Assembly (NCBI GenBank): GCA_026724425.1
Contig: JAIUCV010000083.1
Coordinates: forward strand, 4,946,001-5,010,000
Direction of reading: 5' to 3'
DNA length: 64,000 bases
Source of the DNA: Erythrophleum ivorense
Lineage: Eukaryota; Streptophyta; Magnoliopsida; Fabales; Fabaceae
The notes below the pieces were generated by a model. That model searched no databases and was not told where the DNA came from. It saw nothing but the letters and a program-made list of their open reading frames with translations. Shown piece after piece: positions 27,401 through 42,600 of the stretch (within the stretch, counting starts at the first letter, position 1; every line of letters starts with the position of its first letter). Position numbers and translations under genes: made by a program.

Positions 27401-30400
27401 TCATGTCACACATGTTGCTCCTCATAGTCCTGTGGAGAACCTAATGCATGTTTTGCTAAGTATGGGTCCGTCTTGATCATTACATACACTACAAGTATGT
27501 TTCTACATTGTGTGGAGGCATAGAGCTACGATTGGGACTCCTTACTAATTATGTTTCTCTCAGGACGGTAGCTTTGAAGTTCCTCTCAAGGAATGAGAAT
27601 CATGTCACACATGTTGATCCTCATAGTCCCGTGTAGAACCAAATGCATGTTTGGCTAACTATGGGTCCGTCTTGATCATTACATACACTACAAGTATGTT
27701 TCTACATTGTGTGGAGGCATAGAGCTACGATTGGGACTCCTTACTAGTAATGTTTCTCTCAGGATGGTAGCTTTGAAGTTCCTCTCAAGGAATGAGAATC
27801 ATGTCACACATGTTACTCCTCATAGTCCCGTGGAGAACCTAATGCATGTTTGGCTAACTATGGGTCCGTCTTGATTATTACATACACTACAAGTATGTTT
27901 CTACATTGTGTGGAGGCATAGAGCTACGATTGGGACTCCTTACTACTTATGTTTCTCTCAGGATGGTAGCTTTGAAGTTCCTCTCAAGGAATGAGAATCA
28001 TGTCACACATGTTGCTCCTCACAGTCCCGTGTAGAACCTAATGCATGTTTGGCTACCTATGGGTCCGTCTTGATCATTACATACACTACAAGTATGTTCC
28101 TACATTGTGTGGAGGCATAGAGCTACGATTGGGACTCCTTACTAGTAATGTTTCTCTCAGGATGGTAGCTTTGATGTTCCTCTCAAGGAATGAGAATCAT
28201 GTCACACATGTTGCTCCTCATAGTCCCGTGTAGAACCTAATGCATGTTTGGCTAACTATGGGTCCGTCTTGATCATTCCATACACTACAAGTATGTTTCT
28301 ACATTGTGTGGAGGCATAGAGCTACAATTTGGACTCCTTACTACTTATGTTTCTCGCAGGATGGTAGCTTTGAAGTTCCTCTCAAGGAATGAGAATCATG
28401 TCACACATGTTACTCCTCATAGTCCCGTGGAGAACCTAATGCATGTTTGGCTAAGTATGGGTCCGTCTTGATCATTACATACACTACAAGTATGTTTCTA
28501 CATTGTGTGGAGGTATAGAGCTACGATTGGGACTCCTTACTACTTACGTTTCTCTCAGGATGGTAGCTTTGAAGTTCCTCTCAAGGAATGAGAATCATGT
28601 CACACATGTTGCTCCTCATAGTCCCGTGTAGAACCTAATGCATGTTTGGCTAACTATGGGTCCGTCTTGATCATTACATACACTACAAGTATGTTCCTAC
28701 ATTGTGTGGAGGCATAGAGCTACGATTGGGAGTCCTTACTAGTAATGTTTCTCTCAGGATGGTAGCTTTGATGTTCCTCTCAAGGAATGAGAATCATGTC
28801 ACACATGTTGCTCCTCATAGTCCCGTGTAGAACCTAATGCATGTTTGGCTAACTATGGGTCCGTCTTGATCATTCCATACACTACAAGTATGTTTCTACA
28901 TTGTGTGGAGGCATAGAGCTACGATTTGGACTCCTTACTACTTATGTTTCTCGCAGGATGGTAGCTTTGAAGTTCCTCTCAAGGAATGAGAATCATGTCA
29001 CATATGTTACTCCTCATAGTCCCGTGGAGAACCTAATGCATGTTTGGCTAAGTATGGGTCCGTCTTGATCATTACATACACTACAAGTATGTTTCTGCAT
29101 TGTGTGGAGGCATAGAGCTACGATTGGGACTCCTTACTACTTAAGTTTCTCTCAGGATGGTAGCTTTGATGTTCCTCTCAAGGAATGAGGATCATGTCAC
29201 ACATGTTGCTCCTCATAGTCCCGTGGAGAACCTAATGCATGTTTGGCTAACTATGGATCCGTCTTGATCATTACATACACTACAAGTATGTTTCTACATT
29301 GTGTGGAGGCATAGAGCTACGATTGGGACTCCTTACTAGTAATGTTTCTCTCAGGATGGTAGCTTTGATGTTCCTCTCAAGGAATGAGAATCATGTCACA
29401 CATGTTGCTCCTCATAGTCCCGTGTAGAACCTAATGCATGTTTGGCTAAGTATGGGTCCGTCTTGATCATTACATACACTACAAGTATGTTCCTACATTG
29501 TGTGGAGGCATAGAGCTACGATTGGGACTCCTTACTAGTAATGTTTCTCTCAGGATGGTAGCTTTGATGTTCCTCTCAAGGAATGAGAATCATGTCACAC
29601 ATGTTGCTCCTCATAGTCCTGTGGAGAACCTAATGCATGTTTTGCTAAGTATGGGTCCGTCTTGATCATTACATACACTACAAGTATGTTTCTACATTGT
29701 GTGGAGGCATAGAGCTACGATTGGGACTCCTTACTAATTATGTTTCTCTCAGGACGGTAGCTTTGAAGTTCCTCTCAAGGAATGAGAATCATGTCACACA
29801 TGTTGATCCTCATAGTCCCGTGTAGAACCAAATGCATGTTTGGCTAACTATGGGTCCGTCTTGATCATTACATACACTACAAGTATGTTTCTACATTGTG
29901 TGGAGGCATAGAGCTACGATTGGGACTCCTTACTAGTAATGTTTCTCTCAGGATGGTAGCTTTGAAGTTCCTCTCAAGGAATGAGAATCATGTCACACAT
30001 GTTACTCCTCATAGTCCCGTGGAGAACCTAATGCATGTTTGGCTAACTATGGGTCCGTCTTGATTATTACATACACTACAAGTATGTTTCTACATTGTGT
30101 GGAGGCATAGAGCTACGATTGGGACTCCTTACTACTTATGTTTCTCTCAGGATGGTAGCTTTGAAGTTCCTCTCAAGGAATGAGAATCATGTCACACATG
30201 TTGCTCCTCATAGTCCCGTGTAGAACCTAATGCATGTTTGGCTACCTATGGGTCCGTCTTGATCATTACATACACTACAAGTATGTTCCTACATTGTGTG
30301 GAGGCATAGAGCTACGATTGTGACTCCTTACTAGTAATGTTTCTCTCAGGATGGTAGCTTTGATGTTCCTCTCAAGGAATGAGAATCATGTCACACATGT

Positions 30401-32050
30401 TGCTCCTCATAGTCCCGTGTAGAACCTAATGCATGTTTGGCTAACTATGGGTCCGTCTTGATCATTCCATACACTACAAGTATGTTTCTACATTGTGTGG
30501 AGGCATAGAGCTACGATTTGGACTCCTTACTACTTATGTTTCTCGCAGGATGGTAGCTTTGAAGTTCCTCTCAAGGAATGAGAATCATGTCACACATGTT
30601 ACTCCTCATAGTCCCGTGGAGAACCTAATGCATGTTTGGCTAAGTATGGGTCCGTCTTGATCATTACATACACTACAAGTATGTTTCTGCATTGTGTGGA
30701 GGCATAGAGCTACGATTGGGACTCCTTACTACTTAAGTTTCTCTCAGGATGGTAGCTTTGATGTTCCTCTCAAGGAATGAGGATCATGTCACACATGTTG
30801 CTCCTCATAGTCCCGTGGAGAACCTAATGCATGTTTGGCTAACTATGGATCCGTCTTGATCATTACATACACTACAAGTATGTTTCTACATTGTGTGGAG
30901 GCATAGAGCTACGATTGGGACTCCTTACTAGTAATGTTTCTCTCAGGATGGTAGCTTTGATGTTCCTCTCAAGGAATGAGAATCATGTCACACATGTTGC
31001 TCCTCATAGTCCCGTGTAGAACCTAATGCATGTTTGGCTACCTATGGGTCCGTCTTGATCATTACATACACTACAAGTATGTTTCTACATTGTGTGGAGG
31101 CATATAGCTAAGATTGGGACTCCTTACTAGTAATGTTTCTCTCAGGATGGTAGCTTTGATGTTCCTCTCAAGGAATGAGAATCATGTCACACATGTTGCT
31201 CCTCATAGTCCTGTGGAGAACCTAATGCATGTTTTGCTAAGTATGGGTCCGTCTTGATCATTACATACACTACAAATATGTTTCTACATTGTGTGGAGGC
31301 ATAGAGCTACGATTGGGACTCCTTACTAATTATGTTTCTCTCAGGACGGTAGCTTTGAAGTTCCTCTCAAGGAATGAGAATCATGTCACACATGTTGATC
31401 CTCATAGTCCCGTGTAGAACCAAATGCATGTTTGGCTAACTATGGGTCCGTCTTGATCATTACATACACTACAAGTATGTTTCTACATTGTGTGGAGGCA
31501 TAGAGCTACGATTGGGACTCCTTACTAGTAATGTTTCTCTCAGGATGGTAGCTTTGAAGTTCCTCTCAAGGAATGAGAATCATGTCACACATGTTACTCC
31601 TCATAGTCCCGTGGAGAACCTAATGCATGTTTGGCTAACTATGGGTCCGTCTTGATTATTACATACACTACAAGTATGTTTCTACATTGTGTGGAGGCAT
31701 AGAGCTACGATTGGGACTCCTTACTACTTATGTTTCTCTCAGGATGGTAGCTTTGAAGTTCCTCTCAAGGAATGAGAATCATGTCACACATGTTGCTCCT
31801 CATAGTCCCGTGTAGAACCTAATGCATGTTTGGCTACCTATGGGTCCGTCTTGATCATTACATACACTACAAGTATGTTCCTACATTGTGTGGAGGCATA
31901 GAGCTACGATTGGGACTCCTTACTAGTAATGTTTCTCTCAGGATGGTAGCTTTGATGTTCCTCTCAAGGAATGAGAATCATGTCACACATGTTACTCCTC
32001 ATAGTCCCGTGGAGAACCTAATGCATGTTTGGCTAAGTATGGGTCCGTCT
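24500..32050. repeat. Tandem ~20/19-monomer higher-order repeat
   Basis: Markers recur at an offset of 3980 bp: ggaggtatagag near 24530 and 28510, attgggagtcc near 24746 and 28726, gtttctgcattg at 25111 and 29091 and again at 26703 and 30683, and gattgtgactcc near 26336 and 30316. After ~26.9 kb the offset falls to 3781 bp (ggctacctatggg at 28045 and 31826). The first unit has one extra monomer: the gtttctgcattg copy is present twice in a row (26703 and 26902). Confidence 0.75.
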
Positions 32051-33849
32051 TGATCATTACATACACTACAAGTATGATTCTACATTGTGTGGAGGCATAG
32101 AGCTACGATTGGGACTCCTTACTACTTAAGTTTCTCTCAGGATGGTAGCTTTGATGTTCCTCTCAAGGAATGAGGATCATGTCACACATGTTGCTCCTCA
32201 TAGTCCCGTGGAGAACCTAATGCATGTTTGGCTAACTATGGATCCGTCTTGATCATTACATACACTACAAGTATGTTTCTACATTGTGTGGAGGCATAGA
32301 GCTACGATTGGGACTCCTTACTACTTATGTTTCTCTCAGGATGGTAGCTTTGATGTTCCTCTCAAGGAATGAGAATCATGTCACACATGTTGCTCCTCAT
32401 AGTCCCGTGTAGAACCTAATGCATGTTTGGCTAAGTATGGGTCCGTCTTGATCATTACATACACTACAAGTATGTTCCTACATTGTGTGGAGGCATAGAG
32501 CTACGATTGGGACTCCTTACTAGTAATGTTTCTCTCAGGATGGTAGCTTTGATGTTCCTCTCAAGGAATGAGAATCATGTCACACATGTTGCTCCTCATA
32601 GTCCCGTGGAGAACCTAATGCATGTTTTGCTAAGTATGGGTCCGTCTTGATCATTACATACACTACAAGTATGTTTCTACATTGTGTGGAGGCATAGAGC
32701 TACGATTGGGACTCCTTACTAATTATGTTTCTCTCAGGACGGTAGCTTTGAAGTTCCTCTCAAGGAATGAGAATCATGTCACACATGTTGATCCTCATAG
32801 TCCCGTGTAGAACCAAATGCATGTTTGGCTAACTATGGGTTCGTCTTGATCATTACATACACTACAAGTATGTTTCTACATTGTGTGGAGGCATAGAGCT
32901 ACGATTGGGACTCCTTACTAGTAATGTTTCTCTTAGGATGGTAGCTTTGAAGTTCCTCTCAAGGAATGAGAATCATGTCACACATGTTACTCCTCATAGT
33001 CCCGTGGAGAACCTAATGCATGTTTGGCTAACTATGGGTCCGTCTTGATCATTACATACACTACAAGTATGTTTCTACATTGTGTGGAGGCATAGAGCTA
33101 CGATTGGGACTCCTTACTAGTAATGTTTCTCTCAGGATGGTAGCTTTGATGTTCCTCTCAAGGAATGAGAATCATGTCACACATGTTGCTCCTCATAGTC
33201 CCGTGTAGAACCTAATGCATGTTTGGCTACCTATGGGTCCGTCTTGATCATTACATACACTACAAGTATGTTCCTACATTGTGTGGAGGCATAGAGCTAC
33301 GATTGGGACTCCTTACTAGTAATGTTTCTCTCAGGATGGTAGCTTTGATGTTCCTCTCAAGGAATGAGAATCATGTCACACATGTTGCTCCTCATAGTCC
33401 CGTGGAGAAACTAATGCATGTTTTGCTAATTATGGGTCCGTCTTGATCATTACATACACTACAAGTATGTTTCTACATTGTGTGGAGGCATAGAGCTACG
33501 ATTGGGACTCCTTAATACTTATGTTTCTCTCAGGATGGTAGCTTTGAAGTTCCTCTCAAGGAATGAGAATAATGTCACACATGTTGCTCATCATAGTCCC
33601 GTGTAGAACCTAATGCATGTTTGGCTAACTATGGGTCCGTCTTGATCATTCCATACACTACAAGTATGTTTCTACATTGTGTGGAGGCATAGAGCTACGA
33701 TTGGGACTCCTTACTACTTATGTTTCTCTCAGGATGGTAGCTTTGAAGTTCCTCTCATGGAATGAGAATCATGTCACACATGTTGCTCCTCATAGTCCCG
33801 TGTAGAACCTAATGCATGTTTGGCTACCTATGGGTCCGTCTTGATCATT

Positions 33850-34440
33850 ACATACACTACAAGTATGTTTCTACATTGTGTGGAGGCATATAGCTAAGAT
33901 TGGGACTCCTTACTACTTATGTTTCTCCCAGGATGGTAGCTTTGATGTTCCTCTCAAGGAATGAGAATCATGTCACACATGTTGCTCCTCATAGTCCCGT
34001 GGAGAACCTAATGCATGTTTGGCTAAGTATGGGTCCATCCTGATCATTACATACACTACAAGTATGTTCCTACATTGTGTGGAGGCATAGAGCTACGATT
34101 GGGACTCCTTACTACTTATGTTTCTCTCAGGATGGTAGCTTTGATGTTCCTCTCAAGGAATGAGAATCATGTCACACATGTTGCTCCTCATAGTCCCGTG
34201 GAGAACCTAATGCATGTTTGGCTAAGTATGGGTCCGTCTTGATCATTACATACACTACAAGTATGTTTCTACATTGTGTGGAGGCATATAGCTAAGATTG
34301 GGACTCCTTACTACTTATGTTTCTCTCTGGATGGTAGCTTTGATGTTCCGCTCAAGGAATGAGAATCATGTCACACATGTTGTTCCTGATAGTCCCGTGG
34401 AGAACCTAATGCATGTTTGGATGAGTATTGGTCCGTCTTG
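33850..34440. repeat. Island of subfamily A monomers inside domain B
   Basis: Two monomers here carry gcatatagctaagattggg, and one of them continues with ctctctggatgg, ttccgctcaagg, gttgttcctgat and ggatgagtattggtcc, the domain A haplotype. A B-type copy (gagctacgattggg) lies between them. Flanking copies are all B type. A single chimeric copy at about 31083-31115 also has catatagctaagattggg followed by the B-type ttactagtaatg. Confidence 0.8.
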
Positions 34441-37400
34441 ATCATTACATACACTACAAGTATGTTCCTACATTGTGTGGAGGCATAGAGCTACGATTGG
34501 GACTCCTTACTACTTATGTTTCTCTCAGGATGGTAGCTTTGATGTTCCTCTCAAGGAATGAGAATCATGTCACACATGTTGCTCCTCATAGTCCCGTGTA
34601 GAACCTAATGCATGTTTGGCTAACTATGGGTCCGTCTTGATCATTCCATACACTACAAGTATGTTTCTACATTGTGTGGAGGCATAGAGCTACGATTGGG
34701 ACTCCTTACTACTTATGTTTCTCTCAGGATGGTAGCTTTGATGTTCCTCTCAAGGAATGAGAATCATGTCACACATGTTGCTCCTCATAGTCCCGTGTAG
34801 AACCTAATGCATGTTTGGCTAAGTATGGGTCCGTCTTGATCATTACATACACTACAAGTATGTTCCTACATTGTGTGGAGGCATAGAGCTACGATTGGGA
34901 CTCCTTACTAGTAATGTTTCTCTCAGGATGGTAGCTTTGATGTTCCTCTCAAGGAATGAGAATCATGTCACACATGTTGCTCCTCATAGTCCCGTGTAGA
35001 ACCTAATGCATGTTTGGCTAAGTATGGGTCCGTCTTGATCATTACATACACTACAAGTATGTTACTACATTGTGTGGAGGCATAGAGCTACGATTGGGAC
35101 TCCTTACTAGTAATGTTTCTCTCAGGATGGTAGCTTTGATGTTCCTCTCAAGGAATGAGAATCATGTCACACATGTTGCTCCTCATAGTCCCGTGGAGAA
35201 CCTAATGCATGTTTTGCTAAGTATGGGTCCGTCTTGATCATTACATACACTACAAGTATGTTTCTACATTGTGTGGAGGCATAGAGCTACGATTGGGACT
35301 CCTTACTAATTATGTTTCTCTCAGGACGGTAGCTTTGAAGTTCCTCTCAAGGAATGAGAATCATGTCACACATGTTGATCCTCATAGTCCCGTGTAGAAC
35401 CAAATGCATGTTTGGCTAACTATGGGTCCGTCTTGATCATTACATACACTACAAGTATGTTTCTACATTGTGTGGAGGCATAGAGCTACGATTGGGACTC
35501 CTTACTACTTAAGTTTCTCTCAGGATGGTAGCTTTGATGTTCCTCTCAAGGAATGAGGATCATGTCACACATGTTGCTCCTCATAGTCCCGTGGAGAACC
35601 TAATGCATGTTTTGCTAAGTATGGGTCCGTCTTGATCATTACATACACTACAAGTATGTTTCTACATTGTGTGGAGGCATAGAGCTACGATTGGGACTCC
35701 TTACTACTTATGTTTCTCTCAGGATGGTAGCTTTGATGTTCCTCTCATGGAATGAGAATCATGTCACACATGTTGCTCCTCATAGTCCCGTGGAGAACCT
35801 AATGCATGTTTTGCTAAGTATGGGTCCGTCTTGATCATTACATACACTACAAGTATGTTTCTACATTGTGTGGAGGCATAGAGCTACGATTGGGACTCCT
35901 TACTAATTATGTTTCTCTCAGGACGGTAGCTTTGAAGTTCCTCTCAAGGAATGAGAATCATGTCACACATGTTGATCCTCATAGTCCCGTGTAGAACCAA
36001 ATGCATGTTTGGCTAACTATGGGTCCGTCTTGATCATTACATACACTACAAGTATGTTTCTACATTGTGTGGAGGCATAGAGATACGATTGGGACTCCTT
36101 ACTAGTAATGTTTCTCTTAGGATGGTAGCTTTGAAGTTCCTCTCAAGGAATGAGAATCATGTCACACATGTTACTCCTCATAGTCCCGTGGAGAACCTAA
36201 TGCATGTTTGGCTAACTATGGGTCCGTCTTGATCATTACATACACTACAAGTATGTTTCTACATTGTGTGGAGGCATAGAGCTACGATTGGGACTCCTTA
36301 CTACTTATGTTTCTCTCAGGATGGTAGCTTTGAAGTTCCTCTCATGGAATGAGAATCATGTCACACATGTTGCTCCTCATAGTCCCGTGTAGAACCTAAT
36401 GCATGTTTGGCTACCTATGGGTCCGTCTTGATCATTACATACACTACAAGTATGTTCCTACATTGTGTGGAGGCATAGAGCTACGATTGGGACTCCTTAC
36501 TAGTAATGTTTCTCTCAGGATGGTAGCTTTGATGTTCCTCACAAGGAATGAGAATCATGTCACACATGTTGCTCCTCATAGTCCCGTGGAGAAATTAATG
36601 CATGTTTTGCTAATTATGGGTCCGTCTTGATCATTACATACACTACAAGTATGTTTCTACATTGTGTGGAGGCATAGAGCTACGATTGGGACTCCTTAAT
36701 ACTTATGTTTCTCTCAGGATGGTAGCTTTGAAGTTCCTCTCAAGGAATGAGAATAATGTCACACATGTTGCTCATCATAGTCCCGTGTAGAACCTAATGC
36801 ATGTTTTGCTAACTATGGGTCCGTCTTGATCATTACATACACTACAAGTATATTTCTACATTGTGTGGAGGCATAGAGCTACGATTGTGACTCCTTACTA
36901 GTAATGTTTCTCTCAGGAAGGTAGCTTTGAAGTTCCTCTCAAGGAATGAGAATCATGTCACACATGTTGCTCCTCATAGTCCCGTGTAGAACCTAATGCA
37001 TGTTTGGCTAACTATGGGTCCGTCTTGATCATTACATACACTACAAGTATGTTTGTACATTGTGTGGAGGCATAGAGCTACGATTTGGACTCCTTACTAC
37101 TTATGTTTCTCTCAGGATGGTAGCTTTGATGTTCCTCTCAAGGAATGAGAATCATGTCACACATGTTGCTCCTCATAGTCCCGTGTAGAACCTAATGCAT
37201 GTTTGGCTAACTATGGGTCCGTCTTGATCATTCCATACACTACAAGTATGTTTCTACATTGTGTGGAGGCATAGAGCTACGATTTGGACTCCTTACTACT
37301 TATGTTTCTCGCAGGATGGTAGCTTTGAAGTTCCTCTCAAGGAATGAGAATCATGTCACACATGTTACTCCTCATAGTCCCGTGGAGAACCTAATGCATG

Positions 37401-39619
37401 TTTGGCTAAGTATGGGTCCGTCTTGATCATTACATACACTACAAGTATATTTCTACATTGTGTGGAGGCATAGAGCTACGATTGTGACTCCTTACTAGTA
37501 ATGTTTCTCTCAGGAAGGTAGCTTTGAAGTTCCTCTCAAGGAATGAGAATCATGTCACACATGTTGCTCCTCATAGTCCCGTGTAGAACCTAATGCATGT
37601 TTGGCTAACTATGGGTCCGTCTTGATCATTACATACACTACAAGTATGTTTGTACATTGTGTGGAGGCATAGAGCTACGATTTGGACTCCTTACTACTTA
37701 TGTTTCTCTCAGGATGGTAGCTTTGATGTTCCTCTCAAGGAATGAGAATCATGTCACACATGTTGCTCCTCATAGTCCCGTGTAGAACCTAATGCATGTT
37801 TGGCTAACTATGGGTCCGTCTTGATCAGTCCATACACTACAAGTATGTTTCTACATTGTGTGGAGGCATAGAGCTACGATTTGGACTCCTTACTACTTAT
37901 GTTTCTCGCAGGATGGTAGCTTTGAAGTTCCTCTCAAGGAATGAGAATCATGTCACACATGTTACTCCTCATAGTCTCGTGGAGAACCTAATGCATGTTT
38001 GGCTAAGTATGGGTCCGTCTTGATCATTACATACACTACAAGTATGTTTCTACATTGTGTGGAGGCATAGAGCTACGATTGGGACTCCTTACTACTTAAG
38101 TTTCTCTCAGGATGGTAGCTTTGATGTTCCTCTCAAGGAATGAGGATCATGTCACACATGTTGCTCCTCATAGTCCCGTGGAGAACCTAATGCATGTTTG
38201 GCTAACTATGGATCCGTCTTGATCATTACATACACAACAAGTATGTTTCTACATTGTGTGGAGGCATAGAGCTACGATTGGGACTCCTTACTACTTATGT
38301 TTCTCTCAGGATGGTAGCTTTGATGTTCCTCTCAAGGAATGAGAATCATGTCACACATGTTGCTCCTCATAGTCCCGTGTAGAACCTAATGCATGTTTGG
38401 CTAAGTATGGGTCCGTCTTGATCATTACATACACTACAAGTATGTTCCTACATTGTGTGGAGGCATAGAGCTACGATTGGGACTCCTTACTAGTAATGTT
38501 TCTCTTAGGATGGTAGCTTTGAAGTTCCTCTCAAGGAATGAGAATCATGTCACACATGTTACTCCTCATAGTCCCGTGGAGAACCTAATGCATGTTTGGC
38601 TAACTATGGGTCCGTCTTGATCATTACATACACTACAAGTATGTTTCTACATTGTGTGGAGGCATAGAGCTACGATTGGGACTCCTTACTACTTATGTTT
38701 CTCTCAGGATGGTAGCTTTGAAGTTCCTCTCATGGAATGAGAATCATGTCACACATGTTGCTCCTCATAGTCCCGTGTAGAACCTAATGCATGTTTGGCT
38801 ACCTATGGGTCCGTCTTGATCATTACATACACTACAAGTATGTTCCTACATTGTGTGGAGGCATAGAGCTACGATTGGGACTCCTTACTAGTAATGTTTC
38901 TCTCAGGATGGTAGCTTTGATGTTCCTCTCAAGGAATGAGAATCATGTCACACATGTTGCTCCTCATAGTCCCGTGTAGAACCTAATGCATGTTTTGCTA
39001 ACTATGGGTCCGTCTTGATCATTACATACACTACAAGTATATTTCTACATTGTGTGGAGGCATAGAGCTACGATTGTGACTCCTTACTAGTAATGTTTCT
39101 CTCAGGAAGGTAGCTTTGAAGTTCCTCTCAAGGAATGAGAATCATGTCACACATGTTGCTCCTCATAGTCCCGTGTAGAACCTAATGCATGTTTGGCTAA
39201 CTATGGGTCCGTCTTGATCATTACATACACTACAAGTATGTTTGTACATTGTGTGGAGGCATAGAGCTACGATTTGGACTCCTTACTACTTATGTTTCTC
39301 TCAGGATGGTAGCTTTGATGTTCCTCTCAAGGAATGAGAATCATGTCACACATGTTGCTCCTCATAGTCCCGTGTAGAACCTAATGCATGTTTGGCTAAC
39401 TATGGGTCCGTCTTGATCATTCCATACACTACAAGTATGTTTCTACATTGTGTGGAGGCATAGAGCTACGATTTGGACTCCTTACTACTTATGTTTCTCG
39501 CAGGATGGTAGCTTTGAAGTTCCTCTCAAGGAATGAGAATCATGTCACACATGTTACTCCTCATAGTCCCGTGGAGAACCTAATGCATGTTTGGCTAAGT
39601 ATGGGTCCGTGTTGATCAT

Positions 39620-42600
39620 TACATACACTACAAGTATATTTCTACATTGTGTGGAGGCATAGAGCTACGATTGTGACTCCTTACTAGTAATGTTTCTCTC
39701 AGGAAGGTAGCTTTGAAGTTCCTCTCAAGGAATGAGAATCATGTCACACATGTTGCTCCTCATAGTCCCGTGTAGAACCTAATGCATGTTTGGCTAACTA
39801 TGGGTCCGTCTTGATCATTACATACACTACAAGTATGTTTGTACATTGTGTGGAGGCATAGAGCTACGATTTGGACTCCTTACTACTTATGTTTCTCTCA
39901 GGATGGTAGCTTTGATGTTCCTCTCAAGGAATGAGAATCATGTCACACATGTTGCTCCTCATAGTCCCGTGTAGAACCTAATGCATGTTTGGCTAACTAT
40001 GGGTCCGTCTTGATCAGTCCATACACTACAAGTATGTTTCTACATTGTGTGGAGGCATAGAGCTACGATTTGGACTCCTTACTACTTATGTTTCTCGCAG
40101 GATGGTAGCTTTGAAGTTCCTCTCAAGGAATGAGAATCATGTCACACATGTTACTCCTCATAGTCTCGTGGAGAACCTAATGCATGTTTGGCTAAGTATG
40201 GGTCCGTCTTGATCATTACATACACTACAAGTATGTTTCTACATTGTGTGGAGGCATAGAGCTACGATTGGGACTCCTTACTACTTAAGTTTCTCTCAGG
40301 ATGGTAGCTTTGATGTTCCTCTCAAGGAATGAGGATCATGTCACACATGTTGCTCCTCATAGTCCCGTGGAGAACCTAATGCATGTTTGGCTAACTATGG
40401 ATCCGGCTTGATCATTACATACACTACAAGTATGTTTCTACATTGTGTGGAGGCATAGAGCTACGATTGGGACTCCTTACTACTTATGTTTCTCTCAGGA
40501 TGGTAGCTTTGATGTTCCTCTCAAGGAATGAGAATCATGTCACACATGTTGCTCCTCATAGTCCCGTGTAGAACCTAATGCATGTTTGGCTAAGTATGGG
40601 TCCGTCTTGATCATTACATACACTACAAGTATGTTCCTACATTGTGTGGAGGCATAGAGCTACGATTGGGACTCCTTACTAGTAATGTTTCTCTCAGGAT
40701 GGTAGCTTTGATGTTCCTCTCAAGGAATGAGAATCATGTCACACATGTTGCTCCTCATAGTCCCGTGGAGAACCTAATGCATGTTTTGCTAAGTATGGGT
40801 CCGTCTTGATCATTACATACACTACAAGTATGTTTCTACATTGTGTGGAGGCATAGAGCTACGATTGGGACTCCTTACTAATTATGTTTCTCTCAGGACG
40901 GTAGCTTTGAAGTTCCTCTCAAGGAATGAGAATCATGTCACACATGTTGATCCTCATAGTCCCGTGTAGAACCAAATGCATGTTTGGCTAACTATGGGTC
41001 CGTCTTGATCATTACATACACTACAAGTATGTTTCTACATTGTGTGGAGGCATAGAGCTACGATTGGGACTCCTTACTAGTAATGTTTCTCTCAGGATGG
41101 TAGCTTTAAAGTTCCTCTCAAGGAATGAGAATCATGTCACACATGTTACTCCTCATAGTCCCGTGGAGAACCTAATGCATGTTTGGCTAACTATGGGTCC
41201 GTCTTGATCATTACATACACTACAAGTATGTTTCTACATTGTGTGGAGGCATAGAGCTACGATTGGGACTCCTTACTACTTATGTTTCTCTCAGGATGGT
41301 AGCTTTGAAGTTCCTCTCAAGGAATGAGAATCATGTCACACATGTTGCTCCTCATAGTCCCGTGTAGAACCTAATGCATGTTTGGCTACCTATGGGTCCG
41401 TCTTGATCATTACATACACTACAAGTATGTTCCTACATTGTGTGGAGGCATAGAGCTACGATTGGGACTCCTTACTAGTAATGTTTCTCTCAGGATGGTA
41501 GCTTTGATGTTCCTCTCAAGGAATAAGAATCATGTCACACATGTTGCTCCTCATAGTCCCGTGGAGAAACTAATGCATGTTTTGCTAAGTATGGGTCCGT
41601 CTTGATCATTACATACACTACAAGTATGTTTCTACATTGTGTGGAGGCATAGAGCTACGATTGGGACTCCTTAATACTTATGTTTCTCTCAGGATGGTAG
41701 CTTTGAAGTTCCTCTCAAGGAATGAGAATAATGTCACACATGTTGCTCATCATAGTCCCGTGTAGAACCTAATGCATGTTTTGCTAACTATGGGTCCGTC
41801 TTGATCATTACATACACTACAAGTATATTTCTACATTGTGTGGAGGCATAGAGCTACGATTGGGACTCCTTAATACTTATGTTTCTCTCAGGATGGTAGC
41901 TTTGAAGTTCCTCTCAAGGAATGAGAATAATGTCACACATGTTGCTCATCATAGTCCCGTGTAGAACCTAATGCATGTTTTGCTAACTATGGGTCCGTCT
42001 TGATCATTACATACACTACAAGTATATTTCTACATTGTGTGGAGGCATAGAGCTACGATTTGGACTCCTTACTACTTATGTTTCTCGCAGGATGGTAGCT
42101 TTGAAGTTCCTCTCAAGGAATGAGAATCATGTCACACATGTTACTCCTCATAGTCCCGTGGAGAACCTAATGCATGTTTGGCTAAGTATGGGTCCGTCTT
42201 GATCATTACATACACTACAAGTATATTTCTACATTGTGTGGAGGCATAGAGCTACGATTGTGACTCCTTACTAGTAATGTTTCTCTCAGGAAGGTAGCTT
42301 TGAAGTTCCTCTCAAGGAATGAGAATCATGTCACACATGTTGCTCCTCATAGTCCCGTGTAGAACCTAATGCATGTTTGGCTAACTATGGGTCCGTCTTG
42401 ATCATTACATACACTACAAGTATGTTTGTACATTGTGTGGAGGCATAGAGCTACGATTTGGACTCCTTACTACTTATGTTTCTCTCAGGATGGTAGCTTT
42501 GATGTTCCTCTCAAGGAATGAGAATCATGTCACACATGTTGCTCCTCATAGTCCCGTGTAGAACCTAATGCATGTTTGGCTAACTATGGGTCCGTCTTGA

